DNA of 64,000 bases. It comes from a bacterium. Lineage in GTDB: Bacteria > Krumholzibacteriota > Krumholzibacteriia > Krumholzibacteriales > Krumholzibacteriaceae. A program made the position numbers and the translations under genes. Under the pieces are notes generated by a model that did not search any database, was not told where the DNA came from, and saw only the letters and a list, made by a program, of their open reading frames with translations. The stretch is from positions 2,744,498-2,808,497 of the forward strand of contig CP070727.1 of assembly GCA_020350885.1 (NCBI GenBank), given 5' to 3'. The stretch's first letter is position 1. The number at the start of each line of letters is the position of its first letter. This document shows, piece after piece, positions 9,129-18,734 of the stretch.

Positions 9129-9887
9129 CTATTGATTCGCACCCGGTGAATAGAGCCAGTACCGGAACCGGTATGTATTTCTTTCCACAGCCAGGCCGGC
9201 CGCATAACATCGATGGGGATCAATCCGGTGAAGTATCCAGCGGGATGCCGCCTCGGGATCGTCCAGATCTGTCACCAAAGCAGGTGGTTCGGTCGGCTCA
9301 ACAGTGACCTCGAAGCGATTCGGCGGCAATGCCAGCCCCTTGCCTCGCGCCTTCATGTATGCCTCCTTCAACGTCCAACAGGAAAAGAAAGCTTTATATC
9401 CCTTGGCTTCGGACATCGATTCCAGTTTCTCCTTCTCGCCCGGAGTGAAAAAACGATCGGCAATGGGTTGCCAATCGAAATCCTTGCGGATACGTTCGAG
9501 ATCCACACCGATCTCCCTTCCCAACGTAAATGCATACAACGCCAGACCCCGGGAATGTGAAAGGTTGAACCTCACATCGTGAATATCGAATCTCTCATCA
9601 AGTTGCGGCTTGCCATCAGGAGCGACCGCAAACCGAACCACCTTGGGATCGGTATCCAGATAGAAACCAATGATCGAGCGAAGCACTCCGCGTGCGGCTA
9701 TGAAATGCAGACGGTCTCGCTCGAAAAAGAACCGTCCCGCCCGCCGGAGCTCATCGCCCGACAGCGTACCCTTGAGCACCGACAGGCTGTCGGATGCAAC
9801 ATCGAGCGAGACCCGCCAGATATGCACTTCATCCGCCGGTAATGTGAGCTCTTCGGGTGGTTTATCCCAGGGCATCTCTGCGTTCAT
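9129..9887 (-). CDS. 4'-phosphopantetheinyl transferase, Sfp type
   Basis: Transfers the 4'-phosphopantetheine arm from CoA to a serine of acyl or peptidyl carrier proteins. The Sfp/Gsp family motifs are in order: PDGKPQL, VRFNLSHSRGLALYAF, the metal-binding IGVDLERIRKD, and FFSCWTLKEAYMKARGKGL with the glutamate and lysine of the (W/F)xxKEAxxKxxG signature. Length is normal at about 250 aa. The start is uncertain: the frame is open to GTG 9920, with ATG 9887 and ATG 9875 inside it. ATG 9887 gives an N terminus leading well into EVHIWRVSLD. No polyketide or peptide synthetase is seen in the window, so it may serve the fatty acid carrier protein or a cluster elsewhere. It converges with the TldD/E operon. 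Confidence 0.9.
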   Translation of the reverse strand: MNAEMPWDKPPEELTLPADEVHIWRVSLDVASDSLSVLKGTLSGDELRRAGRFFFERDRLHFIAARGVLRSIIGFYLDTDPKVVRFAVAPDGKPQLDERFDIHDVRFNLSHSRGLALYAFTLGREIGVDLERIRKDFDWQPIADRFFTPGEKEKLESMSEAKGYKAFFSCWTLKEAYMKARGKGLALPPNRFEVTVEPTEPPALVTDLDDPEAASRWILHRIDPHRCYAAGLAVERNTYRFRYWLYSPGANQ

Positions 9888-9949
9888 TGTATTAAAGGGG
9901 GTGGACCTCCTCGAAGGCACACCCCTTGATGAATCCTCTATCCGAACAG

Positions 9950-12097
9950 CTACCGCATGAGAACCATCTTCCTGGTCTCCACGAAGCTGTCGGCCTCCAA
10001 TCGATAGAAATACACGCCGCTCGTGAGCTTACCTGCGTTCCAGGATACGGTTTTCTCTCCCGCAGTCTGGAATTCGTCGACGAGGATTGCAACACGCTGA
10101 CCGGATACGTTGTAAACGGTGAGCCGTACGTTACAGTCATCACGCAGGCCGTATTTGATCTGCGTGACCGGATTGAACGGGTTGGGCCAGTTCTGGTAGA
10201 GTGCATACGGCTTTGGTGCCTGCTGCTCTTCACCCGTGACCACGAAACCGCGTCCTCCGACCGCCTGACCGTCGTCAGATAGATACGGTGGGCAGAAATC
10301 CTCGTCGGACATATCGGAACCGAACCTCCCGACCGCATCGTAGCACGTAACCATGATCCGGCAGTGCGTCGAAGGAGGCCCGCAGACCGTCCACATGTAC
10401 GATTCGGGATTACCCGGAAGTGTGGCGATACGCGTCCAGGTATCACCGCTATCGACCGAGTAGTCGATCAGGCTGGAGTCGATCCCTACATTATCGGAGG
10501 CTTCCCAGATGATCTCGTACTGCTGGCCGATGTAGAGCACCTCGCCGCCGTTCGGCTGGATTACGGTCACCGATGGTGCTACTGCGGCATTGAGTGACTT
10601 GAACACATTCAGCCGGCCGCTTCCCAGCAGCCCTTCATAGCCAGGATTGAGATGATCGATCGGATCGGTGTAGTCTATGATGAGGTCCACGATCTCGGCC
10701 GCGGTCAGGCCGCTGTCGTACGACTTCAGCAACCCCGCGGCGGCCGTCACGTGTGGTGCCGCCTGCGAGGTACCCGAAGCCCAGGCGATGTAGTTTGGAT
10801 TGTAGTGGTAGGAATAGGTGCTCAGGATATCGACACCGGGGGCGGCCAGATCGACCCAGGTGCCGTAATCGGAGAAGTCGGCCAGCACATCGTCTGAATC
10901 AGTGGCGCATACGTTGACTACATCGTCACGCGTGCCGAGATAATCGGGATAGCTATCCCCGTCGTTTCCGGCGGCCGCCACAACGATGACTCCGTTGGCA
11001 ATCGCATAGTCGACCGCAGCACCAAGCCCGCCTGTATTCGAGGAACCCCAGCTACAATTGATCGCGGTGCATCCGTTATTCACGGCATAGTAGATCGCCT
11101 GTGCGGCGAAATCCATCCGGACGTAGCCGACCTCGTAGCCCATGTACGGGGCCGACCAACCGATGCGGCATGCCATGAGCTTGACACCGTTGGCGGGACC
11201 CTCGCCCCAACCGCCGGCGAGTCCCGCGACCATGACATTATTGTTGGTGATCGCCCCCATGATCCCGGCAACGTGGGTTCCGTGTCCATTGAAGTCGGTC
11301 GGCTCGTTGTCCGGAGTATTACCATCTTCTCCGGGCCAGAGGGGTGAGGCGCCATGGACGAAATCCCAGCCGATCCAATCGTCGACGTAGCCGTTGCCGT
11401 CGTCATCTACGCCGGGGGTTCCATTGTACTCCGTCCAGTTGATCCACACGTTGCCCTCCGTGTATGGAGAGGTGCCGCCCAGATCCCGGGAGGTGTACTG
11501 AAGGCCTGTATCGAGATCGCCGAGGATGATACCCGCATCACCCGTCTCGAGATCCCACGCATCCGTCGCATCGACGTCGTTGTCATCACTGTCGTAGAGA
11601 TTCCATTGATCGGAGAAGAAGTAAGGATCGTTCGGGAACTGTTCATAAACCGGATGCACACCGATCGGTTCGACACCTACAACGCATTCACTTCTATTGT
11701 ATGCCGACATGACCTGCTCGAGCGCAAACTCCTTGCCGAATTCGACAATATAGTATCTCGAAAGATCCTCTTCCTGAGCGTTTTCCGAACTCATGACAGC
11801 GGCCGGGAACTCCCGCTCGAAAGTCGTTACTTTGTATGTTTTATTCAGATCATTCAAGCAGGGAGGCACCTTCGCCGCCACAGTCCCCGGACCGGTCACA
11901 GCCGCTTCGGTTGCAGAATTAGACAGCTTGATCACCATCATATTGGGAATGTAATACATCGTGGGCGGGGGCGGACGGAAGGGAATACGGATCGCTTTAT
12001 ACCGGCTTATCTCCCTCAGGGCCGGTTCCTCCGTGGAGACTGCCACGGATGCGAATATGAACAGCACGGCAACCATAAACAGAATTCCCTTTTTCAT
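9950..12097 (-). CDS. Secreted subtilisin-like serine protease with C-terminal sorting domain
   Basis: Exported S8 peptidase. With start ATG 12097, preceded by GGAGGT seven bases upstream, the protein begins MKKGILFMVAVLFIFASVAV, a clear signal peptide, and is 715 aa long. A prodomain-like region (about 45-150) precedes the catalytic domain. The triad is visible: Asp in GDLDTGLQ (about 196), His in NGHGTHVAG (about 272) and Ser in SGTSQAAPH (about 444), with the oxyanion Asn in AAAGNDGDS (about 378). An Ig-like domain follows (PNGGEVLYIGQQYEIIW). The C terminus is a FlgD-like sorting region with NWPNPFNPVTQIKYGL ending TRKMVLMR. It probably digests extracellular protein together with the other exported peptidases here. 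The longer frame to TTG 12163 lacks a signal peptide at its start. Confidence 0.93.
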   Translation of the reverse strand: MKKGILFMVAVLFIFASVAVSTEEPALREISRYKAIRIPFRPPPPTMYYIPNMMVIKLSNSATEAAVTGPGTVAAKVPPCLNDLNKTYKVTTFEREFPAAVMSSENAQEEDLSRYYIVEFGKEFALEQVMSAYNRSECVVGVEPIGVHPVYEQFPNDPYFFSDQWNLYDSDDNDVDATDAWDLETGDAGIILGDLDTGLQYTSRDLGGTSPYTEGNVWINWTEYNGTPGVDDDGNGYVDDWIGWDFVHGASPLWPGEDGNTPDNEPTDFNGHGTHVAGIMGAITNNNVMVAGLAGGWGEGPANGVKLMACRIGWSAPYMGYEVGYVRMDFAAQAIYYAVNNGCTAINCSWGSSNTGGLGAAVDYAIANGVIVVAAAGNDGDSYPDYLGTRDDVVNVCATDSDDVLADFSDYGTWVDLAAPGVDILSTYSYHYNPNYIAWASGTSQAAPHVTAAAGLLKSYDSGLTAAEIVDLIIDYTDPIDHLNPGYEGLLGSGRLNVFKSLNAAVAPSVTVIQPNGGEVLYIGQQYEIIWEASDNVGIDSSLIDYSVDSGDTWTRIATLPGNPESYMWTVCGPPSTHCRIMVTCYDAVGRFGSDMSDEDFCPPYLSDDGQAVGGRGFVVTGEEQQAPKPYALYQNWPNPFNPVTQIKYGLRDDCNVRLTVYNVSGQRVAILVDEFQTAGEKTVSWNAGKLTSGVYFYRLEADSFVETRKMVLMR

Positions 12098-12618
12098 GGC
12101 TTGTACCTCCTTCGATATCATGCCGTGATAGGGTCGGTAATACCGATACCGGTAATCGGGCAAGGATCTCCTGCTCGGTAATCACACAGGAGCAATTACC
12201 CCTCCTTACCACCTCCTTCCCTCAATATCGCCGTGATTGAACCACAGGATACGTAGACTGATGGAAAGATGCCGTCTTCGCAAACCTCAGATGCCCGTTC
12301 GCACGAAAACGCATGTGCAGGGCTGTGATTCGCCCGCGGAGTGCCTTCAACAATCTAATTCACGTGAATAGTTTCGTTACGTACTGTCGCAGATAGATGT
12401 CCCGCCAGTATACCGCTCGAAAACCTGGCCCCTATTGTACCGGTTCTTGGTCGAATGTGCAACAGAAACCTTCCCTGAGCGTGGTGCCGGCCGGGAGCCG
12501 GGACAGGTGGTAGAATAGCCCTTTATCCTTTAAATACAATGTGATACCATTCGATACTGCACCGTTTGCAGGAACGGTCTTCGAGAGAGACCGATCGTAC
12601 CGTGTTACGGAGGTCGAT
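12098..12618. other. Divergent intergenic region, no gene seen
   Basis: This 521-bp spacer separates the leftward subtilisin gene from the rightward aspartyl protease gene. It contains the two Shine-Dalgarno sites at its ends (GGAGGT in both directions). A short dyad of TACCGATACCGGTA type lies around 12141-12154. No open frame here has coding character and I found no structured RNA. Promoters for both genes are expected here but cannot be assigned with confidence. Confidence 0.5.
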
Positions 12619-14478
12619 ATGAAAAACAGACTGATCTCCATAGCTGTTCTCTTCACTGCCCTGGCGTGGGCCTTGAGCGCGCCGGGCAGTGGAGGGGTCG
12701 AGGAGCTCCTGAGAAAGCACCTCGAGGCACTGGGCGGCGAGTCGGCGATCCGCTCGCTGCACTCGATAATCACCACCGCAGAAATTGAGTTCCGGGGGAC
12801 CGGTCTGAACGGTACGATGACGTCCTACTACCTCGAACCGTGCCTCTCGTACAGCGAAATTTCCATCGGGCTCTTCGAGATCAAGCACGGATACGACGGA
12901 GAACGTATCTGGATGGTGGATCCGAACGGTAAGCTCCAGATAAAACGCGATCCGGGCTCCGTCGAAGACCAGGTGAGCACCTGTATCATTGAGAGTTATT
13001 CGTACCTGTTTCCGGGCGGCGATGCATTCCGGCTCCTCGCCGCCGGGCAGGACACGGTAGAGGGCACTCTCTGCGAGGTCATAGAGCTGATTCCCACAGG
13101 CGGGAACAGATGCCTTCTCTATTTGGACTCGTCAAGTCATCTCCTGCGGCGCGTCACGACAGAGTCCCGGCAGGGACGTATCGAACAGACCTTTAGCGAC
13201 TACCGGGCCGTCGCGGGAGTCATGCTACCCTACACAACGTGTACACATCATGCAGCACTGAACCAGACAATCGTAGCACGGGCCGATTCCATCAGTGTGA
13301 ACACACCCATCGATCCCGTGCTCTTCCTTCCACCGCCGGGAGATGTTAAAGATTACCGATTCACCGAGGGTCCGGCGGCCGAGCGTATGCATTTCCTATA
13401 CAGGTTTCAGCACATCTACCTTCCGGTAAAACTTGCACCCGATGCCCCCGACGAGATTTTCCTCCTCGATTCCGGTGCGGGCATGACCGTCATCGACTCG
13501 ACACTCGCCGCTATGCTGGAGCTTCCATCAGGCGGAACGCTCACCGGCTTGGGTGCTGGAGGAGTGGCGAATTTCTCAATGACGCGCATCCCGGCTCTGT
13601 ATCTACGCGGTGTCGAGTTCTCCACGCAGAGTGTCATTTCATATCCGCTCACCAGATTCCGGGAACGGTTCACCGACATCGAGTTCACGGGGATTCTCGG
13701 CTACGATTTCCTGAGCCGCTTTACGACACATATCGACTTCGAAGGGAAAACGATATCGCTGTACGAACCCGATTCAACGCCGCCCTCGCCGTCGGATGCA
13801 GTCATCGATGCCCCGCTCATTCACAACATCCTCTCGTTCACGGGTCGCGTAAACGGCTCCCACAGCGGCACCTTCCTTCTGGATACGGGGGCAAACAGCT
13901 CTGTACTTCGCAAGGAATTCGTGAAGGAGCATGACCTCGCCGATCCCGACCAGCTGCCGAGGATCGCCGTCATCGGGGCCGGAGGCAGAGAGGAGGTCGC
14001 TCTGCGTAGATTCGACTCGTTCGAGGTCGGAGGAATCGTCATAGAGCAACCGGTTTTCGCCATTGCGCGGGAACCGGCCGGGATCGGTGCGTTCGATGGA
14101 ATAAGCGGCATCATCGGCAACGACATACTCGAACGGTTCACCGTGATCCTCGACTACAAGCATCAGAAGATACACCTATCGAGAAACGGTATGTTCGATG
14201 AGCCATTCTTCAAGGACAAGTGCGGCCTTCAGATCATGAGATCCGCCGACAGTCGTGTCCTGATCATTCTCGTAGTAGCGGGATCACCGGCGGAGAAGGC
14301 GGGTTTGAAGGTTGGCGATGAGATTGTAGCAGTCGACGGACAGAAGATAGAAAAATTTTTGAATCTCGAGGAAATCCTTCGCAGCTTCCAGGCCAAGGAT
14401 GGTGTTAAACGCACGCTCACGATTAGGCGGGCAGGCGTAGAACGCACCGTTCCAGTAACGCTCGAACGATACATCTGA
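12619..14478 (+). CDS. Exported protein with two retropepsin-like aspartyl protease domains and a C-terminal PDZ domain
   Basis: 619-aa exported protein. ATG 12619 has CGGAGG just upstream and begins a signal peptide (MKNRLISIAVLFTALAWALS). Residues about 33-230 resemble the LolA-like / outer-membrane lipoprotein-sorting fold (EELLRKHLEALGGESAIRSL). Two retroviral-type aspartyl protease domains follow, each with its own catalytic aspartate: FLLDSGAGMTVID (D284) and FLLDTGANSSVLR (D422). A PDZ domain closes the protein (AGSPAEKAGLKVGDEIVAVDG). Retropepsins act as dimers, so the tandem pair could form one active site within the chain. Periplasmic location is inferred. The next gene starts 74 bp later. 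Substrate is unknown. Confidence 0.85.
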   Translation: MKNRLISIAVLFTALAWALSAPGSGGVEELLRKHLEALGGESAIRSLHSIITTAEIEFRGTGLNGTMTSYYLEPCLSYSEISIGLFEIKHGYDGERIWMVDPNGKLQIKRDPGSVEDQVSTCIIESYSYLFPGGDAFRLLAAGQDTVEGTLCEVIELIPTGGNRCLLYLDSSSHLLRRVTTESRQGRIEQTFSDYRAVAGVMLPYTTCTHHAALNQTIVARADSISVNTPIDPVLFLPPPGDVKDYRFTEGPAAERMHFLYRFQHIYLPVKLAPDAPDEIFLLDSGAGMTVIDSTLAAMLELPSGGTLTGLGAGGVANFSMTRIPALYLRGVEFSTQSVISYPLTRFRERFTDIEFTGILGYDFLSRFTTHIDFEGKTISLYEPDSTPPSPSDAVIDAPLIHNILSFTGRVNGSHSGTFLLDTGANSSVLRKEFVKEHDLADPDQLPRIAVIGAGGREEVALRRFDSFEVGGIVIEQPVFAIAREPAGIGAFDGISGIIGNDILERFTVILDYKHQKIHLSRNGMFDEPFFKDKCGLQIMRSADSRVLIILVVAGSPAEKAGLKVGDEIVAVDGQKIEKFLNLEEILRSFQAKDGVKRTLTIRRAGVERTVPVTLERYI

Positions 14479-14552
14479 GCGTGAGTGCCGGCCGTGCCGA
14501 AGCTGCAGAAAATCGAATGCCGAAGGGACGGCAACACACGAAAGGAGTGGGA

Positions 14553-15950
14553 TTGAGCTCATCACTAACATTCTACGGCGGTGTTCGTACGGTAACCGGA
14601 TCGATGCATCTTGTCTCAAACGGCAAAGCGAAGGTCATCATAGACTGCGGGCTCTTTCAGGGCCGCAGGGATGAATACTACAGGCGAAACTCTCATTTCC
14701 CCTTCGATCCCGCAGAGATCGATGCGTGTATCCTCTCACACGCACACATCGACCACAGCGGCAATATTCCCAATCTTGTCAAACAGGGTTTCAGGGGAAG
14801 AATTGTCACGACATCGGCAACGGCAGACCTCTGCGGTGTCATGTTGCCGGACAGTGGTCACATCCAGGAAGAGGACATCAAATATCTCAACAAGATCCAT
14901 ACCCGTAAAGGGCTTCCACTGCGCAACCCCTTATACACCCGCAAGGATGCCGAGGATGCGCTCGATTACTTCTCGGGCCATCTCTATCACAAACCGGTCG
15001 AGATCGCCGATGGATTCTCGGTGACCTTCTACGATGCCGGCCATGTGCTCGGCTCCGCCATCCCGCTCCTCGAAGCCGGAGAGGGAAGCAAGCGGCTGCG
15101 GATCGCCTATGCGGTCGACCTCGGACGCAGAAATATACCCATCCTGAACGATCCCGAGACACCGCCGGAGATCGATTACCTGTTTCTCGAGAGTACCTAT
15201 GGAGGGAGATATCACTCATCCGTCGACGAAGCGAAGGACAAGCTCGCCCACATCGTAAATACGACGGTCAAGCGGGGCGGCAAGATCATCATACCTTCAT
15301 TTGCACTCGAACGGACGCAGGAGATCGCATACTACCTCAACCAGCTCCTCATTGAGGACCGGATTCCGGATATCCCCATCTACGTCGACAGCCCCCTTGC
15401 GGTCAATATCACTGAGATATTCCTCCGGCACCCCGAATGCTACGACGAGGAGATGTGCGAAGCGTTCAAATCGGGAAACGATCCTCTCGGAACGAACCGA
15501 ATCGAATACATCACCGATGTCCAGGATTCGAAAAGGCTGAACCAGAGCCGAAAGCCCATGATAATCATATCTGCCTCAGGCATGTGTGAGGCGGGCCGGA
15601 TACTGCACCATCTCAAGAACAATATCGAGAATCCGAAGACAACGATCATCGTCGTCGGGTACATGGCGAGAAACACACTCGGGCGCCGGATCGTCGAGCG
15701 GCACAAAACGGTCAAGATCTTCGGGGAGGAATACAAGCTCAGGGCAAAGATCAAAGTGATGAATTCCTTCAGCGCGCACGCCGACAGGAACGACCTCTTG
15801 GGTTACGTTCAGCCGCTCAAGGGAGGCGTCAAACGGATCTCGATCGTTCACGGTGACGAGGACCAATCGCAAAAGCTCCATGACCTTCTCGAGGAGAACG
15901 GGCTCCCGGCGCACTTCCCCGAACCCGAGGAGCGGCTCACACTTTCGTAG
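14553..15950 (+). CDS. MBL-fold beta-CASP ribonuclease
   Basis: Metallo-beta-lactamase protein of the beta-CASP group (RNA-processing exonuclease / CPSF-like), expected to cut RNA. Motif 2 is SHAHIDHSGNIPNL. Also present are YDAGHVLGSA, the aspartate-containing VDLGRRNIPIL (motif 4), and the beta-CASP motifs IIIPSFALERTQEI, ISASGMCEAGRILHHL and MNSFSAHADRNDL with a C-terminal histidine. The frame is open from GTG 14481, but TTG 14553 has AAAGGAG five bases upstream and gives the standard N terminus LTFYGGVRTVTGS, for 465 aa. It lies between the aspartyl protease and endonuclease V and is probably transcribed with them. Confidence 0.88.
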   Translation: MSSSLTFYGGVRTVTGSMHLVSNGKAKVIIDCGLFQGRRDEYYRRNSHFPFDPAEIDACILSHAHIDHSGNIPNLVKQGFRGRIVTTSATADLCGVMLPDSGHIQEEDIKYLNKIHTRKGLPLRNPLYTRKDAEDALDYFSGHLYHKPVEIADGFSVTFYDAGHVLGSAIPLLEAGEGSKRLRIAYAVDLGRRNIPILNDPETPPEIDYLFLESTYGGRYHSSVDEAKDKLAHIVNTTVKRGGKIIIPSFALERTQEIAYYLNQLLIEDRIPDIPIYVDSPLAVNITEIFLRHPECYDEEMCEAFKSGNDPLGTNRIEYITDVQDSKRLNQSRKPMIIISASGMCEAGRILHHLKNNIENPKTTIIVVGYMARNTLGRRIVERHKTVKIFGEEYKLRAKIKVMNSFSAHADRNDLLGYVQPLKGGVKRISIVHGDEDQSQKLHDLLEENGLPAHFPEPEERLTLS

Positions 15951-16030
15951 CGATCCGGGGCGGAGTTCTGACCGCACCGACGGCACACGGTACGTACCGA
16001 AAGACCGATCCGTAGACGGAATGGAGTGTT

Positions 16031-16699
16031 ATGACCATCGCGGAAAGGCTTACGAACTGGAACCTGACGCCATCGGAGTGTATCACGCTGCAGAAGGAAC
16101 TCAAGGGGCTCGTCCGCAGGCGGTGGGACGGGCGCAGGATCAAATGCATCGCCGGAACCGACGTGCATTTCCCCGAGAAAGGCACCGTCAGGGCGGCGAT
16201 CGTCGTTCTCTCCTATCCCGGCTTCGATCACATCGAGTCGCAGACCCACACCGGGGCGGTGACATTTCCGTACATTCCGGGCCTCCTCTCATTCAGGGAG
16301 ATACCGCCACTGCTTGCTGCATGGCGGAAACTGAAGAAGATTCCAGATATCATTCTCTGCGACGGACAGGGGATCGCCCATCCCAGGGGACTCGGGCTCG
16401 CCAGTCACCTCGGTCTCGTGCTCGATCGTCCGACGGTGGGTTGTGCAAAATCACCGCTCTTCGGCTCCTTCAGGGAGCCCGGAAAACGCAGGGGAAGCCG
16501 CTCCGCCATCGTCGACGGATCCGGTAGAACAATCGGTACTGTTTTGAGAACGCGCGACAGCACGAAACCGATCTTCGTCTCGGTGGGACACCGTATCGAC
16601 CTGAGAACCGCCGTCCGCCTGACCCTCACCTGCTCTCCACGCTACCGGATACCCGAACCGCTCAGGGCTGCACACAGGCTCGCAGGACTGAAAGACTGA
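16031..16699 (+). CDS. nfi: Endonuclease V (deoxyinosine 3' endonuclease)
   Basis: DNA/RNA repair nuclease that cuts near deoxyinosine. The catalytic residues sit almost exactly as in the Thermotoga enzyme: D44 in AGTDVHF, E90 in the YIPGLLSFRE motif and D111 in LCDGQGIAHPRGLGLASH. Length (222 aa) is typical. GGAG lies a few bases before ATG 16031. It follows the beta-CASP nuclease gene by 80 bp, so both nucleic acid enzymes may be co-expressed. The region after the stop holds a short direct repeat. Confidence 0.93.
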   Translation: MTIAERLTNWNLTPSECITLQKELKGLVRRRWDGRRIKCIAGTDVHFPEKGTVRAAIVVLSYPGFDHIESQTHTGAVTFPYIPGLLSFREIPPLLAAWRKLKKIPDIILCDGQGIAHPRGLGLASHLGLVLDRPTVGCAKSPLFGSFREPGKRRGSRSAIVDGSGRTIGTVLRTRDSTKPIFVSVGHRIDLRTAVRLTLTCSPRYRIPEPLRAAHRLAGLKD

Positions 16700-16737
16700 T
16701 TGAGTCAAACGTCGTCATTCCAGCTCCCTCACCCAGG

Positions 16738-16800
16738 CCTCGATCATTCCTTCCACTCCCCACCCGGGCCTCGATCATTCCTTCCACCCCCCACCCAGGC
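16738..16800. repeat. 31-bp direct repeat, two copies plus a diverged half copy
   Basis: Two nearly identical 31-bp units beginning CCTCGATCATTCCTTCCA lie at 16738-16768 and 16769-16799 and differ at two or three bases. A diverged copy precedes them (around 16710-16737) and CCTTATGG follows. The spacer between endonuclease V and the rhomboid gene (16700-16981) otherwise shows an AT-rich stretch at 16860-16885 that may carry the rhomboid promoter. Confidence 0.6.
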
Positions 16801-16981
16801 CTTATGGAACCGATCTTGCTTCAACCGGTAATGGCTGGGTACACACCGAAGGGATTACAGCATAACTATATATATTTAAATAGGTTGCGTCATTGCATCC
16901 GGTAGGCACTGGGGGGATGACCTCAGAGAATCGTTCCACATTGCAACGCCAATAGAAATCTCGTAACGGAGGCACTTCGCC

Positions 16982-18583
16982 ATGATTATCCCGATCGGCA
17001 CAAAATCGTCACTTGCACTCAAACCGATGCTGACGATCGGCCTTATCGTCACCAATGTCATCATCGCTATGATAACCTTCCCTCTGTCGATGGGAACGGA
17101 GAAATCCCTGTTCAAGGTTCGCAGGGACCGTTACGCCGAGCAGGTAAAGTTATACATCTCAGAGCATGGTGATTCAGATGGCTCGTACAACATCTATATT
17201 CAAAGACAGATCGACCGTTCCATAAAGGAGATCGAGAACGCGGAAGACTACTTCGACCTCGAGATGGCGATCATGGATGCGATTCTCCTCTCGGGTGCCT
17301 CATTCGAAGATCTGGAGGAATTCGGCACGGAGCTCGCCGAGCGCACCGACCTCGATTATATCAATGCCGAATTTGACCAATCCGAATCGTTCTCCGAATG
17401 GAAACGATTGATGGCTAAGGAAGAGAAAGTTATCCAGGGCAACGTTTCCTTCGCCTTCGGGCTTGTCCCGAGCAAAATGGACCGGGTTCATACATTCATC
17501 ACCCATATCTTCCTGCACGGCGGTATATGGCACCTGCTCGGCAACATGCTCTTCCTTTGGGTCGTTGGGTGCCTCATGGAAGACAGCTGGGGACGCATCC
17601 CCTTTCTCGTCTTTTACCTCTGCGGTGGTGTCTTTGCGGGGCTCGCCCATTGCCTGCAGGATACCTCGTCGGCGATGCCGCTCATCGGCGCTTCGGGAGC
17701 CATCGCCGCCGCAATGGGCGCCTTCACCATCAGACACTTTTGGACAAAGATCAAATTCTTCTACTTCTTCATCTTCTTATTCAGGCCGTTATGGGGCACC
17801 TTCCATCTTCCCGCCTGTGTCTTCCTGCCATTCTGGTTCCTCCAGCAGATAACGCTCAAATACCTCTCCGACTTCATGGGAGGTTCAGATGTGGCATACC
17901 TGGCGCACATCGCCGGATACATCGGCGGTCTCAGCACAGCTCTGGTCTTCAAGGCGACCAATTTCGAGCAACAGTTCCTCGCGCCCAGGGTCCAGCGCAA
18001 GCAGGTCGAGGCGGGGGTACTCAAGGATCCGCGCTTCGACGAGGCATGCAACCTGATCGACCGCAAACAGATCGACAAGGCCCGGCAGCTCTTCACCAAG
18101 CTCGTCGCCGATCGCCCCGAGGATCTCACGACGATCCAGGATATCGCCATGATCTACAAGGAGAACGGCCTCACCAAGGATTACAACATGCTTGCGGACA
18201 AGATCCTCAAGAGTGCACTGCTCACCTCCCAGTTCGAGGAAGCTGCCAGCATCTCACTCGAAATCATCGCCGCCCAGGAACCGGTCCCGGTGAATCCACA
18301 GTACATGATGAGGACCGGTAAGTGGCTTGCTGACAACGATCAGCATGGACAGGCTCATGACATCTACCGATGGGTTATAAAGAACTCCTTCTCGCCGCAG
18401 GTTGCCGCAAAGGCGTCCCTATCACTGGCACGGCTCTATATGGGGCCGATGGATAACCCAAGGAATGCCATGGATATCCTCGAGGAGGCATCGGAGCTCC
18501 CGCTCGATGCCGAATGGATGGAACGGATAACAGAGATGAAAGATTCCGTAGCCAAACATATTCCTGTAGGTTCTAAGGTCTAA
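16982..18583 (+). CDS. Rhomboid intramembrane serine protease with C-terminal TPR-like region
   Basis: Membrane protease of the rhomboid family, cutting transmembrane substrates within the bilayer. The rhomboid core spans about residues 150-325: HIFLHGGIWHLLGNMLFLWV (the conserved H and GN segment), the catalytic serine S238 in IGASGAIAAAMG and the catalytic histidine H309 in LAHIAGYIGG. A soluble stretch of about 110 residues lies between the first helix and the core. The C-terminal part (about 340-520) is helical and TPR-like (DEACNLIDRKQIDKARQLF). The protein is 533 aa, long for the family because of these additions. The start ATG 16982 follows GGAGG by several bases. Substrate is unknown. 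Confidence 0.9.
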   Translation: MIIPIGTKSSLALKPMLTIGLIVTNVIIAMITFPLSMGTEKSLFKVRRDRYAEQVKLYISEHGDSDGSYNIYIQRQIDRSIKEIENAEDYFDLEMAIMDAILLSGASFEDLEEFGTELAERTDLDYINAEFDQSESFSEWKRLMAKEEKVIQGNVSFAFGLVPSKMDRVHTFITHIFLHGGIWHLLGNMLFLWVVGCLMEDSWGRIPFLVFYLCGGVFAGLAHCLQDTSSAMPLIGASGAIAAAMGAFTIRHFWTKIKFFYFFIFLFRPLWGTFHLPACVFLPFWFLQQITLKYLSDFMGGSDVAYLAHIAGYIGGLSTALVFKATNFEQQFLAPRVQRKQVEAGVLKDPRFDEACNLIDRKQIDKARQLFTKLVADRPEDLTTIQDIAMIYKENGLTKDYNMLADKILKSALLTSQFEEAASISLEIIAAQEPVPVNPQYMMRTGKWLADNDQHGQAHDIYRWVIKNSFSPQVAAKASLSLARLYMGPMDNPRNAMDILEEASELPLDAEWMERITEMKDSVAKHIPVGSKV

Positions 18584-18700
18584 CCTCCATTGGCGATCTC
18601 CGTTTAATAGAAGTTTAAACAGCATTACCAACCTGTCAGGCAGTTAATTCCATATCGAAAAAGAAGATATACGAATTGCTGATTTAAATAAAAATAATTC

Positions 18701-18728
18701 TTGACTAGAAATAATTGTTTTTTATATT
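18701..18728 (+). promoter_or_regulatory. Sigma-70-type promoter upstream of candidate small RNA
   Basis: TTGACT (18701-18706) and TATATT (18723-18728) are separated by 16 bp within an AT-rich stretch. This is among the best sigma-70-like matches I saw in the window. It points rightward although the next rightward protein gene starts only at 23946, so it should drive something non-coding. Expected transcription start is near 18735. Confidence 0.5.
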
Positions 18729-18734
18729 TGAAAT

